Notes: generated by a model from the sequence alone, not told the origin. Numbered from the stretch's first letter, positions 37,989 to 48,929 are shown. The stretch: 64,000 nucleotides of DNA from Pyropia haitanensis (GCA_008729055.1 SDUX01000010.1:3735090-3799089), one strand, 5' to 3'. Program-made: numbers and translations.

Positions 37989-40865
37989 GAAGTCAAGGTT
38001 TTATTTTCGCCAGCGCTCCATTCCGTTGGTCGTATAGTCTCGGTAAACTTTGGCTCAATCAGCGCGGTTCTCCAGCCGCTTATTGGCTGACAAACAACGC
38101 TCACAGCATGCATCCAGCCCTGGCGCCATCGACCTCGCTCGTGGCCAACTGCAGGTCTGTCTCCTTGACCGTCTCGGTGCTGGCCAGCCGCGACCCGGTT
38201 CCCACACCCAACCCTCCCAGTTCACCAGATCCCCCTCGCTCTCTCGAACCCTGTCGCCTCCACACCCCCCTATGTTCTCTTGTCCTTCTCCATAGCATGC
38301 TTTTCGTCCAACCGCCATCCCTGTGCATTGGCCACGCCGCGGCGCCCCCGATGGCGCCGGCTGGGGGTATCTCACGGCGCGCGGCACTCGCGGCGGGGGT
38401 GGCGCTGCCACAGGGAGCTCAGGGGGTGCGCCCCGTGCGGACGGCCGCGGTGGTGGCATCAGCGTCGGCGGATTCGGCGGCGGGCGCCGCCAAAGCGGCG
38501 GCGGCGGCGGCAGCGGCGGCGGCGGCGGCGGGCGCGGCGGCGAAGAGACCTGCTGCAGCGGCGGCAGCGAGCAAGCGCACTCCCAAGCGGGCCCGCCCGG
38601 CAACCCGGGCGGCGGCAACGGTGGCAGCGGCAGCGACAGCGGCGGCGGCTCCCCCCCTCCCACCCCCGCGTCGGACCCGCCGGGCGACTGGGGCGGCGGC
38701 GCCGCCCGCAGCGAGCGTGGCTGATGATGCGGCTGGTGCGGTACCCACGTCCCAGCGGTCCCGCCATTCCACCCGGGCGGCAGGTGCCGCGGCGGCTGCA
38801 GCACCGGCAGCGACGGCGGAGGCGGCGGCAGCGGCCCGCTCCCCCACGCGGGCCCGCCGGTCGCCTGGGGAGGTAGGGACGTTGTCGCTGGCGCCGGCCA
38901 TGACTGCTGGTGTGGCAAAGGCGGGTGCAGCGCCGGCCCGGGGGGTGGCGGCGGCACCGCCCCACCACCCCCTTCCACCATCGCTCTCCCTCTCGGCGTG
39001 TCGGCGGCTGCGGCTGCAGGCCCAGTGGCTGCGCCCTCCCCGCACTGCTCTCCCCCCCGGTCCGGCCTCTGCGGTTGCGGTGGCACGGGCCCTTTTCGGG
39101 GTGCAGGCGCAAGAGGCATCGTCGGCGGCGCTGGCCCTCTGGCACCGCACCCGGGACGCTGGCGGGGCGCCCTCCACCACCCGCGCGGCGCTGTTGGCGT
39201 GGATGGCTCACCCAGGGGGGGGATCCCCGTCGGGGCTAGTCCGCGTGCACGGCCAGCGGGGCACCCTCCACGCGTACGATGCTGCAGATTGGCCGACGGT
39301 GGCGGGGGCGTACGCCGACCGCCTGTCGGCCGCACGCGCTGGGTCGCGGCTGACGGCGGCGGAGCGGCGGGTGGTTGTGGCACAACAGGCCAAGCTGGCG
39401 GCTATGCTGGCCGGTGGATCCACCGTCTCTACCGCCGACATCGGCGTTGGCCCCGCGCACATCACCTTTGTGGGGGTCCCACTGACGGGCGCCGGCGCGC
39501 GCGTTAACGTGTCGGGGCGCACCACGCTGGCGCCGCGGGCGGTGCTGGCGCCGGGCCTGCCTGAGGTGTGGGCGCCGCCGCCGACGGCGGCGGCCATTGC
39601 GACGGCCGTGCGTCGCTACTTTGGTGCCTTTGCGCCTGCCACCGAGGCCGACGCGCGCTACTACCTGGGCCTCCGCGCGGCCGAGTCGCGTGCCGCCGTG
39701 GCGGCGCTCGTGGACGACGGCACCCTTGCGCGTGTGACGGTGGGGGGAGCGGAAGCGGAGGCGCGCGCCGCTGACGCCGATGCGGCTGCCGCTGACCCAG
39801 AGGCAGCCGCCGCAGACGCGGCGCTTGCGGTTGGCCCGTCCTACGTGTTGGCGGCGGCGGCTGCACAGGCGGCCGGCGTCGCCCGCCCCCCCCCTCCCGC
39901 CCCCATCTGTCGTCTGCTTGGTCGGTTTGACCCCTTGGTGCTGGGCCACGTGGACAAGGCCTGGCTGGTTCCGCCCGCCTACAAGGGCCGCGTGTGGAGC
40001 AGCGGCGCCCACGTGGCCGCGGTCGTCCTCCTCCACGGTCGCGCCGTTGGCACCTGGAAGGCGACGGTGGACGGCAAGGCGGGAGTGGCGGTGGCAGTGG
40101 ACACCTGGCGGGGCAAGGGGGTGCCGCCCGCCGACGCGGCCGCCATCCGAGCCGAGGCGGAAGCGCTGGCAGCGGGGTTCTGGGAGCTCCGCCTCACCTC
40201 TTGTGCCATTGATTGAGGGCCGCCCGACCCACAAACCGAGTGTGCGTGGCGCGAGAGGCATGTGGTGCTTTTTTGTGCTCCCGCTGTTATTTTGTTCCAC
40301 GCGTGTTTTTTTTTTCACTCATCGCATGGACGGCTGCCCTACCTGTTGCCGTCGCCGCGGCGGCGGGTCGCGGCGGGTGTCCGACAGCAAGCGTTCCCCA
40401 GCCATGAAGGCGACACCGCCGCCACCACCTCTCCCTGCGAGCACACCCCCCCCCCCGCCGGAGCGCCGCCATCCCCCCGTCTCTCCATGGCGTGCCGCCC
40501 CCCCCCCAGCGCGCAGCTGCCGCCCTTGTCGTCGCCGCCGCCGTCGTCTCCGCTGCCGCCACCGTCGCCACCGCCCTTGCCGTCGCCGTCGTCGCCGCCG
40601 CCGCCGCGCCGCCGACGCCGTTGTGCCGCCACCGCCGCCTCAAACTCTCCCCTCAGCCGCCCCGGCCGCTCTCACCCTCCACCCCCGCCCCCCTCACCTC
40701 CCTTCTCATCATCCCCTCCTCTCTCTCGCCCTCTCCCCCGAAAAAAACAACAACAAAAAGAGACAGGAACGGCACAAAGACCACTGAATGACAGCAGTGG
40801 CGGTCGTAGGAAAAGCGACGCCAGCGTGAGTGACAATAGCAGGTGGCGGTGCCCCCCAGGACGGG
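37166..40865. repeat. Segmental duplication block B
   Basis: Direct repeat of block A. Unlike A it continues straight into sequence homologous to block C (40865-42200), so B keeps the two parts joined. Confidence 0.92.
38297..40216 (+). CDS. AlkZ-like winged-helix DNA glycosylase, copy B
   Basis: This 639-residue protein is about 99% identical to copy A by eye. It has seven more Ala codons at about 38503-38523 and a few substitutions (for example HITFVGV for HITIVGV, PTSQRS for PASQRS, GGAEAEA for GGVEAEA). The QxQ motif (Gln 270 and 272), the nuclear-type basic stretch and the LLGRFDPLVLGHVDKAWLVPP signature are all intact, so it should be functional. The poly(A) signal found downstream of copy A is AAAAAA here (about 40741), so 3'-end processing may differ. 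Proposed role as for copy A: removal of damaged bases in nuclear DNA. Confidence 0.82.
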   Translation: MLFVQPPSLCIGHAAAPPMAPAGGISRRAALAAGVALPQGAQGVRPVRTAAVVASASADSAAGAAKAAAAAAAAAAAAGAAAKRPAAAAAASKRTPKRARPATRAAATVAAAATAAAAPPLPPPRRTRRATGAAAPPAASVADDAAGAVPTSQRSRHSTRAAGAAAAAAPAATAEAAAAARSPTRARRSPGEVGTLSLAPAMTAGVAKAGAAPARGVAAAPPHHPLPPSLSLSACRRLRLQAQWLRPPRTALPPGPASAVAVARALFGVQAQEASSAALALWHRTRDAGGAPSTTRAALLAWMAHPGGGSPSGLVRVHGQRGTLHAYDAADWPTVAGAYADRLSAARAGSRLTAAERRVVVAQQAKLAAMLAGGSTVSTADIGVGPAHITFVGVPLTGAGARVNVSGRTTLAPRAVLAPGLPEVWAPPPTAAAIATAVRRYFGAFAPATEADARYYLGLRAAESRAAVAALVDDGTLARVTVGGAEAEARAADADAAAADPEAAAADAALAVGPSYVLAAAAAQAAGVARPPPPAPICRLLGRFDPLVLGHVDKAWLVPPAYKGRVWSSGAHVAAVVLLHGRAVGTWKATVDGKAGVAVAVDTWRGKGVPPADAAAIRAEAEALAAGFWELRLTSCAID

Positions 40866-41596
40866 CACTGCCGCCGTTGCTGTTTATGCCGCTGCTGTTC
40901 GTTTTGTGTTTTTCGGGGCTGAGGGCGAGAGAGAGGACGGGGTGATGTGGGGGTGGGTGAGGGGGGCGAGGGTGTAGCGTGAGAGAGGGGAGGGAGGCTG
41001 ACGGGGGAGGCGAGGCGGCGGCGGCGGCGGCGGCGGCACCGGCGGCACCGGCGACGGTGGTGGCGCTGACACGGGCAGGGCAAGTGGGGCCGCCGGGGGG
41101 GTGCCCCGCCCGGCACCATCGCTTGGGGTGTTGTGGCGGGAGACCGATTGTGGGGTGGTGTGCTGGCGGGCGGGGTGGTGGCGGCGTGGCGGTGATGGAG
41201 TGGCGGTGGCGGGGTGTGGTGACGGTGGGGTGGTGGCGGTGGGGTGGGGGCGGCAACAGACGTGGCGGGGCACTTCGGGGGGATGCCCCGTCGCGTTGTG
41301 GGAGGGGGGGGGAGGGGGGCGGACCCACCCCGACCCTCCGCCGCGTCCGTCAACACCGCGACTTTCCGTTGCCACTGACTCACGCGCCGCTTCTTGCACG
41401 ACTGTTGCTTCTGTCACTGCTGTGGCTGCCATTGCCGTATTTTGTTGATGGAGGGCGAGAGAGGATGGCGACCTGAGGGGGGGGGAGGCGACCGGGGGTG
41501 GACGGCGAGAGAGGGGGGTACGGCTGACGGGAGAGGCGAGGTTGCGGCGGCAACAGCGGCGGCGACGGCGCGGTGGCGGTGGTGGCATGAAGTCTT

Positions 41597-41640
41597 TTCG
41601 TTTGTCTTTATTCAATTTTAGCAAAACAAGGACGCAACAG
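41597..41640 (-). terminator. Poly(A) signal region of the copy-B protease remnant
   Basis: TTTATTCAATTTTAGC (AATAAA on the minus strand), identical in context to block C. Confidence 0.4.
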
Positions 41641-41762
41641 CGGCTGGCGAGCCAGCCTGGACGGCAGTGTCTGTCGGCAAGGGGCGGTGACGCGTGCTGC
41701 CAAAGAACAAGAACCACAAGGGCGCGTGACGAGCAAGCCGTGGTGCGGGGCAGACCCGCCCG

Positions 41763-42200
41763 CTACGCCCCAAACGCCTTGGTCAGCACCGCGAGCCCCG
41801 CCAGCACCGCGTCGGCGCCCCCGCGGGTGCGTCCGTGGAGGTGGCGCAGCTCCGCCGCCACCGCCGCCACCGCCGCCGGGTGGTGCACGGGCGCGCCGCC
41901 GTCCTGCCGCGCCGCCTCGGCAAGCAGCAGGCGCACCCACTGCGCCTGCGCGTCGCGCTGGAGGTCCGTCGCGGCGCCCGCGTCCGCCGCCCACAGCGCG
42001 TCCGTCACCCGCCGCAGCAGCACCGACACCGACGGCGGCCGGCCGGCCGGCGGCGCCGCCGCCATTGCCCCCCGCCGCCACCTGTGCGGCGGTCACGCGC
42101 GCCAGGCGGGCGGGGTGGAGGAGGGCGGCGAGCACCGACCCCCGCGGGCGGCGCGGAGCGTGGTCACCACCTCGGCGGGCCCGACCGCCAGGCACTGGTG
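41763..42200 (-). pseudogene. Truncated metalloprotease C-terminus, copy B
   Basis: Near-identical to the remnant at 28372, including the frame change near the Gly-rich stretch, so that break predates the duplication. It has in addition two extra C bases at about 42138-42142 that shift the frame again inside VLAALLHPARL, and homology ends at about 42200. It is a dead fragment. Confidence 0.7.
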
Positions 42201-42220
42201 CGGGGGTGGAGAACCTGGTG

Positions 42221-42645
42221 TGAGGGGGGGGGGGGGGGGGGCGCGCACGGCCCGCGCGCGGCGCGTCGCGCTCGTGGTGGGGGGGGAGAGGGGGGGGGGG
42301 GGGGGGGGGGGTAGACGCCGCCGTTGACGGAGGGCTGGGGGGTGGGGCAGCGGCGGCATGAACTGCCTGCGTGCCGCGCCGCGCCGCGCCGCGCCGCCCG
42401 TCGGGCGGCGTGCCCGCTGGGATGGAAACAGAGCGGCGCGTGGCACGGTCGACAAGGAAGACAATGCACACACCCAACGCAAGCACCCACAACACGCCCA
42501 CTCAGCACAATGGAAGGAGGGCGGCGGGTGGCACGGCCAACAAGGAAACATAAAACACACCCAACGCAAGCACGAGCTCCCACAACGCGCCCACCCGGTA
42601 CAAAGGAAAGATGGTGGCGCGTGGCAAGCACGAGCACCCGCAACG
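42221..42645. repeat. G-tracts and about 88-bp degenerate repeats
   Basis: Runs of 14-20 G at 42223-42242 and 42291-42311 are followed by two to three degenerate copies of an about 88-bp unit. Its markers are CGTGGCACGG, CACACCCAACGCAAGCAC and CAACACGCCCAC, starting at about 42433 and 42521, with a shorter third. Confidence 0.6.
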
Positions 42646-42742
42646 CGTGACGTGGGCCAACTGGCCACCCACGCCACGCCATGCAACACGCGTCCGGACC
42701 AAACAGACACAAGCAACGGGCGTCCCCCGCGTCGCGCGTGGG

Positions 42743-43075
42743 TCACTCAATGTCCACCGTCGCGTCGCCGGGCGCGACGTCCGGCGCGGACCCCTCCTCG
42801 CCGTCGCCGTCCTCCGCCGCCCAGCGGGTCAGCACGTAGCCGGTGAGGATGGCCGCCGAGGTAGCTCTTGCCCGTACCGGGCGGGCCGTACATCAGGATG
42901 CCCCGCCACGGCTTGCGGTTACCCGGGCAGGACGCCCGCTTCTTCTCCGCCGTCGCCGTCGCCTTTGGGGTTCTTCTTCTTGGTGCCCCCCTTGGCCTTC
43001 CGCTCGGCGATGGCCGACGCACCACCGCCGCCGCCGCCGCCGCCACCGCCGGCCACCGCCGCCGGCCCGCCGCTT

Positions 43076-43107
<32 letters not shown>

Positions 43108-43256
43108 CGCCCGCGACGGCCAACGGTCGCCGCTGACGGGCGCGCCGCTGGGGGGCAGGTCGCGGCAGCGCGAGTGGATGAGTGCCGCACAGAGGTTGGC
43201 GGCGCCGACGCGGCGTGCGTCGCCGCCGTCACCGCCGCCGCCGCCGCCGACGTCAC
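42743..43256 (-). pseudogene. AAA-ATPase remnant with a Vps4-like Walker A
   Basis: NRKPWRGILMYGPPGTGKSYL is almost the Vps4/katanin-class Walker A segment, but it is the only recognisable part. The rest of the AAA domain (Walker B, arginine finger) is missing. Upstream, a different frame gives a plausible coding stretch (AIAERKAKGGTKKKNPKGDG), and downstream a third frame gives AAILTGYVLTRWAAEDGDG and a stop at 42743. Three frames within about 200 bp indicate a decayed or rearranged gene rather than an intact one. Undetected introns are the alternative. Confidence 0.5.
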
Positions 43257-43499
43257 TGCAGGGGGGCGCGTCGATATAAAGCCCGTCCGCCGACGGGGGG
43301 GGGGCGTAGGGTGGTGCGGGGCCCCCCGCCGCCCGCCGCGGCGGCACTCCCCCCGCCGGGCGAGGCGCCGCCGGCGGGGACGGCCGACGGCGGCGGTGGG
43401 GGCGGTGGCGGCGGTGCTGGCAGTACGGGGGGGACGGGGGACGCCGCCGCCGCCGAGGTGGCCCCGGTCGCCGCCGTTGCCGCGGGGAGGAGGCAGCTA

Positions 43500-43690
43500 G
43501 GGGAGGGGAGGGGGGGAGGGCGGGAGGTGGGGAGACGGGGGGGGGGGGGGGGGGGGGTGTTGGGGGTGGGTGGAGGGCGGGGGGTGGGGGGGTGGGGGTG
43601 GAGTGCGGGGGGGCGGGGGGGAGGGCGGGGGTTGGGCGGACGGGGGGTGGGGGGGGGGGTGGGGGGGGGGGGGCACGATTGGGGGGAGGG
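43500..43690. repeat. G-rich tract
   Basis: Almost pure G with interspersed T/A, including runs of 8-18 G. No coding function. Strong G-quadruplex potential on the plus strand. Confidence 0.7.
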
Positions 43691-44220
43691 GGGGTGCGGG
43701 CCGGATCACATGGGATCAAACGCCCCCCAGAGGGATTTAATAACAGTGGGGGTGTTATCCAGTTATCAAACCCGTCGTGGCGGCGAATTCTGGGTTTCGA
43801 TCGACACCGGAAGGTTTGTTCCTGAGGTGGGACGAGGATTTGCACACCAAGTAGTCCCCACGGAAAGCTGGTCACCTATGCACTTACTTTGGTAATTGTC
43901 TTGAATGACAGAATTCTAAAGCGTGTCTGCAGGCGCACTCATTTCATGCACACCCAGAGTTGGCCTGCGTACGGGCTGACGCGGGGTCCACACCCCTCTA
44001 TCCCACCCTCTCGCTGGCCTCGCCCCTCCTCCACTGTACCGATCGGCAACGTCCCTTCGGCTCGTCGTCCGCCCCCCTCCCCCCCCCCCCCCCCGACCGG
44101 TCGTTCCCCTCCCCCCCCCCACTCCCTTACTCTCATCCGCTCCCCCCCCCCCCCCACCCCGATCATCCGCGCCCCCTCTCCCGGTTTGTTTCCTGTCCCG
44201 CCACGCTGCCCCACCGGTGC

Positions 44221-44765
44221 ATGCACGCGGCGGTGGCGCCGCCGCCGCCGCTGGGCGCCCACCCGCATGGCGGCGCGCCGCCGCCGCCGGCCGCCGGTCG
44301 GGGCGCGGCCGCCCCCCGCCGCCGGCCCGGTGCGCCGCCGCCGTCGCCGCCGCCGCCGCCGCCGCCGCCGCTGCCACCGCCGCCGCCGCTGCCGCCGCCG
44401 CCGCCGCCGCGGGCGGCGGCGGCTGCCGGCCACCGCGGCCAGGGGGGGCGCCCCGCACCCCACGCCGCGCCGCCGCCGGGTCGCCGCCCCCCGCCGCCGA
44501 CCGCCGCCGCGGCCGCCGCGGCCGCCGCCGCCGCGCCGCCGCTGCGGTCCGCCACCGTTGGCGCGGCGCCCGCTGCCGCCGCGGCCGCGGCGGCCGCGGC
44601 CACCCGTCGGGGCGCGCCCCCCCCCTCCCCCCCCCCCTCTGCGCCCGCGGGTGCGCGGCGCGGGCGACGGCACGGTCTCCCCCGCCACGGGGCGGCGGCC
44701 GCCCCCCCCCCGGCGCCGCTGCTATCGGCCGCGGCGGTTGCCGCGGCGGCCGCCGCGGCAGCCGA

Positions 44766-44804
<39 letters not shown>

Positions 44805-45542
44805 GGGGTGGGTGGCCCACCGGCTGGGCGGCGGCCTCGCCGCGCTGACGCCCCGCCTTGGTACGGCGGCGGGGCGCGCGTGGCGCCCGCCGCCGCCGTC
44901 GGGGCGGTGGGGGGGGGGGGGGGCGGGCTGCCGGGGGGGGGGGGGGTCCACCCGCCGGGGGGGGGGGGGGGGGGGGGGCGCCCGTGACTTGCCGGCCGAG
45001 CTCGCACGCGCGCTCGCGCACGCGTCGGCGGCCGCGGCGGCGACAGCGGCAACGACGGCGGCGGCGGCGGCGGCGGCGGCCGGTGGTGGCGGCGGCGGCG
45101 TCGGCAGCGGCGGCCGCCCCGGTACCGTGGCGGTGCGGTTTAGCTGGGCCGCCGCCGGCGGTGGCGGTGGTGGTGGCGGCGGCGGCGGCTCGCCGCGGCG
45201 GCGGCGGCCGCGGCAGGTGGTGCTGCTCGCGTCGTTTGCCGGGTGGGAGGCGGCGCCGCTGGCGCTGTCGCCGCCCCCCCCGGGGCGCCGTCGCCGCCCG
45301 GCGGCGGCGGTGCCGGCCGCGGCGACGGCGGCGGCAGCCGCCACGCCGCCGCCGCCGGCCGCTGGTCGGTGATTGTGCGGCTGCCGCCCGGCCGCCACAC
45401 GTACGTGTACGCGGTGGACGGGGCGGTGGCGGTGGACGCGGCGCGCGCGACGGCGGTCGTCGCGGGCCGCGGCGTCGTCAATGTCGTCCGCGTCGACGCG
45501 GCGGATGTGGTGGCGGCGGCCGCGTGGGCGCCCGCAGAGTGA
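44221..45542 (+). CDS. CBM48 (glycogen/starch-binding) domain protein, frame-broken
   Basis: The C-terminal part is a CBM48/AMPK-beta-type domain in two frames. 45119-45280 gives GTVAVRFSWAAAGG, RQVVLLASFAGWEAAPLAL. 45361-45510 gives GRWSVIVRLPPGRHTYVYAVDGAVAVD and GRGVVNVVRV. Together they hold the family hallmarks (GxFxxW-like turn, LPPGxHxYxYxVDG, closing NVV strand). The frame changes at the C8 run 45274-45281. The N-terminal 250 residues are Ala/Pro/Gly runs with a few plausible segments (WVAHRLGGGLAALTPRLG, DLPAELARALAHA). There is no AMPKBI domain after it, so a starch-binding scaffold is more likely than a kinase subunit. The start is uncertain. Confidence 0.62.
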
Positions 45543-46823
45543 CCGCGGGGGGGTGGTGGAGAGCGGGCTGGGGTATGGGGGGGGGGGCGGGGGGGGGGGG
45601 GGGAGCCGGCCCGGCCTCGGGCGTGCCCCTAGCCGGCGGGCCGCGGCGGCCGCCGCCGCCGGCCGCCGCCGCTACCCCCGTTTCCCGGTGCGCACGGCGG
45701 TCCCGCTCGACCGCCGCGCCCGCAGGGGGGGGGGGAGAGGCGCCGGCCCGCCACGCGGCCCCCGCCCGCGCCGCGGCGCGCGCGCAGCGGCGCCCAGCGG
45801 CCTGCGGTCGCGCCCTTGCGCGGCGTGGCGCCGCGGCCGCCGCCGCGGCTGCCGTCGGGGATGGGGGGGGGGTGGTCTGGTGCGCGGCGCCCCGATGCTG
45901 CCGCCTCGTCGCGTCTGCTCATCGCCCGCCCCGGGGGCTGTCCCTTCCCCCCTCCCCTTGCGTCGCCGCCCCTCCGCTCCTTAAAACCTATGGGGGTCTC
46001 CCAGCCTCGCGCCGGTCGCGCCGCCACCACCACCGCCGCCACCGCCGCCGCCACCGCCGCCGCCGCTGCCGCCGCCGCCGCCGCCACCGCCGCCGCCGCC
46101 GCCCCTACGGCCGCGGCTGCCGCGGGAGCACGCCGCGATGGGGTGTGGCCGCCGCCGCGCCGCCCGCACGACCCCGCCATGCGCCCCTCCCCGACCGCGC
46201 GTCGGGCACAGGCGCCGCCGCCGACGGGCGGGCACGCGGGCGGCGGCCGCCGGCCGGGGCGTTGGCGTTGCGCGTGGCCGCGCGCGGTCGCCCGCCGCCG
46301 GCCGTGGCGTGGCGGCGCGCGGCGGCCGCGCGCGGCGTGGGCGCCTGCCGCTCGACGCCGCGTGGCTGCCGCGGGGGGCGGCCGCGGCGCGCCGTGCTCC
46401 GTGGCGGCGGCCCCGGCGCTACCCCGCGCCGCCGCCCGCGTCCGCGCCCGAGACCCGCCGTCTTCTGGGCCGCCTCTTTTGTCTTTTTTTTTTTTTTTTT
46501 CTCTGCTCTTGGGTCAAGACACGCACAAGCACGCCCACCGCGACCGGCACGGGTCGGTCGGTGGGCGCGGACGCGCACGCACCCGCGCGGGCCTGGCCGA
46601 AAAGAAACAGCGCTGGGGGCTGGACGGGCGTGCCGCCGCCCCGGGCGGACCGGCCCCCGCCGCGCCCACGCGCCCACCAACGAGCAAGACCCGGCGCGGG
46701 GCGGGCCTGCACCCCCCACCCCCCCCCCCCCCCCGCGCGCCGACCGCACTGCCCGTACGCCGCGGTTAACGCGGCCATCCCCCAGCACCGCTCCCGCAGT
46801 GTCGCCAGACTTCCCGTCGAGCG

Positions 46824-46868
<45 letters not shown>

Positions 46869-46883
46869 ACCGTCAGTGGCTGG

Positions 46884-47570
46884 GACGCGTCGCGCCGCCC
46901 GCCGACGCCACGCGTGGCCACCACGGCGACGCGGCGGTCCGCTCCCCTCGCCGCCGCGCCACGCGCGCGGCGCCCGTGCCGCGGCGGCGCCCCGCACGGG
47001 GGCAGGCCGACGCTGGCGCGCGGCGGCGCGGCGACGGCCGGCGGCCGCCGCGGCAACGACGCGGCGCGCCGTCCCCCGCGCGCGGGGCGGCGTGGGCGGC
47101 AGCGGCGGCGGCGTCTGCGCTGCCGGCAGGGGCGGCGTGATGGCGGGTGGACACCCCGGCGGCGGGGAGCACCCCCCCCCCCCCCCCCCCGCCCAGCGCA
47201 CGCGGCGGACGGCCGACCGACGGCGCCGCCGACGCAGCGGCGCGCAAGACCAGGGCGCGCCCGTACGCGGTGGCCAGCCGCGTCGCGCCGCGCACCCCCC
47301 CCCCCCCCCCCCCCGCCCGACGGTGGAGGCCGGCGGGCGCCGTTGGCGAGCGCGCGCTCCCGCGCCGCCGCCGCCGCCACCGCCAGCGGCTGGGACGCCG
47401 CCGCGCCGGCCGCCGACGCCACGCGTGGCCACCACGGCGACGCGGCGGTCCGCTCCCCTCGCCGCCGCGCCGCTCGCGCGGCGCCCGTGCCGCGGCGGCG
47501 CTCCGCACGGGGGGCAGGCCGACGCTGGCGCGCGGCGGCGCGGCGGCGGCCGGCGGCCGCCCGCGGCGGC
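46884..47570. repeat. 511-bp-spaced direct duplication
   Basis: About 170 bp around GACGCCACGCGTGGCCACCA at 46903 recurs at 47414, then through GTCCGCTCCCCTCGCCGCC and GGCAGGCCGACGCTGGCGCG, with few differences. Confidence 0.75.
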
Positions 47571-47840
47571 GCGCGGCGGCGCCAACCGCACGCGGCCGCG
47601 ACCGCGCGGCAGCGCGGGCGGCGCGCCGCCGCCGCCCGCCGCGCGCGCTCGTCGCGGCAGCCCGGCGCGGGGAACCCCGCTGGGCGGGGGGCGGTCGGGG
47701 GGGTGGACGGGCGCGTCGACCGCGGGCGGGCGCGGCCGGGGTCTGGGCGGGTCTGGCGGCGCCGCGGCCGCGGCCGCGGCTGGGGTGGCGCCGCCGCGGC
47801 GGCGGCGGCCGGGTGGCGTCGCCGGCCGCCGCGGCCGCCG

Positions 47841-47925
47841 CGCCGACGCACACCGCGGCCGGCGCGCCGACGCACACCGCGGCCGGCGCGCCGACGCACA
47901 CCGCGGCCGGCGCGCCGACGCACGC
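47841..47925. repeat. 24-bp tandem repeat, about 3.5 copies
   Basis: Unit GCCGACGCACACCGCGGCCG plus four bases. The length is a multiple of three but no surrounding gene is supported. Confidence 0.85.
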
Positions 47926-48407
47926 GCGCGGCCGCGGCTCAAGGGACCAGGGGGAGCAGAAAAACGAGCCCCGCGGGGAAAAAAAAAAAAAAAAAAAGAG
48001 TGGAGACGAAGAAAAACCCCATGCACGGCGCGAGCCCCCCCCCAAAGCAACAAGCAATAGCAACAACAACAGTAGAAGAAAAACGCGCAACGCACGACAA
48101 AGAGATCATCAGCGGCAAGCAACAAATAAAAACAAAAAACAACAAGACAAAAACAAACGTGCAACAACAAGAACAATAAGAACAACAATGAGCCCGCAGC
48201 CCCATTCGCCATGGGCGGCGCCGAGGGAACTCCGCCCGTCCCCCCTGCGCGCCCGTCCCCCCCCCCCCGCACGCCAGCCACCCACCCGACCGCTTCCCAT
48301 GCGGGGGGCACGTGCGCATCGCGGAGGGGACGAGGGAGGGGGGAGGCGGCGTGTGCACCCGGCCACCTCCCCCCACCCCCCCCCACCCCCCCACCCCCAC
48401 CCCCCGG

Positions 48408-48608
48408 CTAGCTCCCCGCCCCCCCCGAAGCCAGGGACTTTTTGGCCAGCCCGTACACGTACGGCCCGCGCACCCCCCCGTGGCCGCGGCGGTCCCACTC
48501 GCCCGTCACGTTGAGGTTGATGATGGTGAAAAACTCCTTGATGTGGTTCACCGTCACCCGCAGGCTGCCGCCCGTCAGGCTGCTGCGCGTCGTCGACGAC
48601 GACGGCAT

Positions 48609-48680
<72 letters not shown>

Positions 48681-48878
48681 ACCACCACCCCCGCCGCCAC
48701 CGCCGCTGCCGCTGCCATTGACGCCGCCGCCGCTGCCCGACGCGGTGCCCGTCGTCTCGCCGACGGCGCCCGCGCCCCCGCCGACGGCGGCGGCGCCACT
48801 ACCACCAGCACCAGCACCGCCACCACCACCACCAGCACCGCCACCACCACCACCACCACCAACCCCACTGCCGACGTT

Positions 48879-48929
<51 letters not shown>

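Larger units (their letters stand above)
45560..48400. other. GC-rich low-complexity block, no convincing gene
   Basis: Long overlapping frames on both strands give only Arg/Ala/Pro/Gly strings. It contains a T17 tract (about 46480-46500), an A-tract of about 19 (47980-47998) followed by an unusual CAA/AAC-rich 200 bp (48050-48190) with AATAAA at about 48126, and C-runs of 14-18 (about 47170-47190, 47299-47316). Confidence 0.4.

Noticed and set aside
44217..44987. Alternative plus frame upstream of the CBM48 domain
   Set aside because: Gly/Arg/Ala strings only; the frame starting at 44221 leads into the domain.
46138..48386. Very long frames on both strands in 45.6-48.4 kb
   Set aside because: Equal length on both strands and pure Arg/Ala/Pro/Gly composition indicate GC-driven absence of stops.
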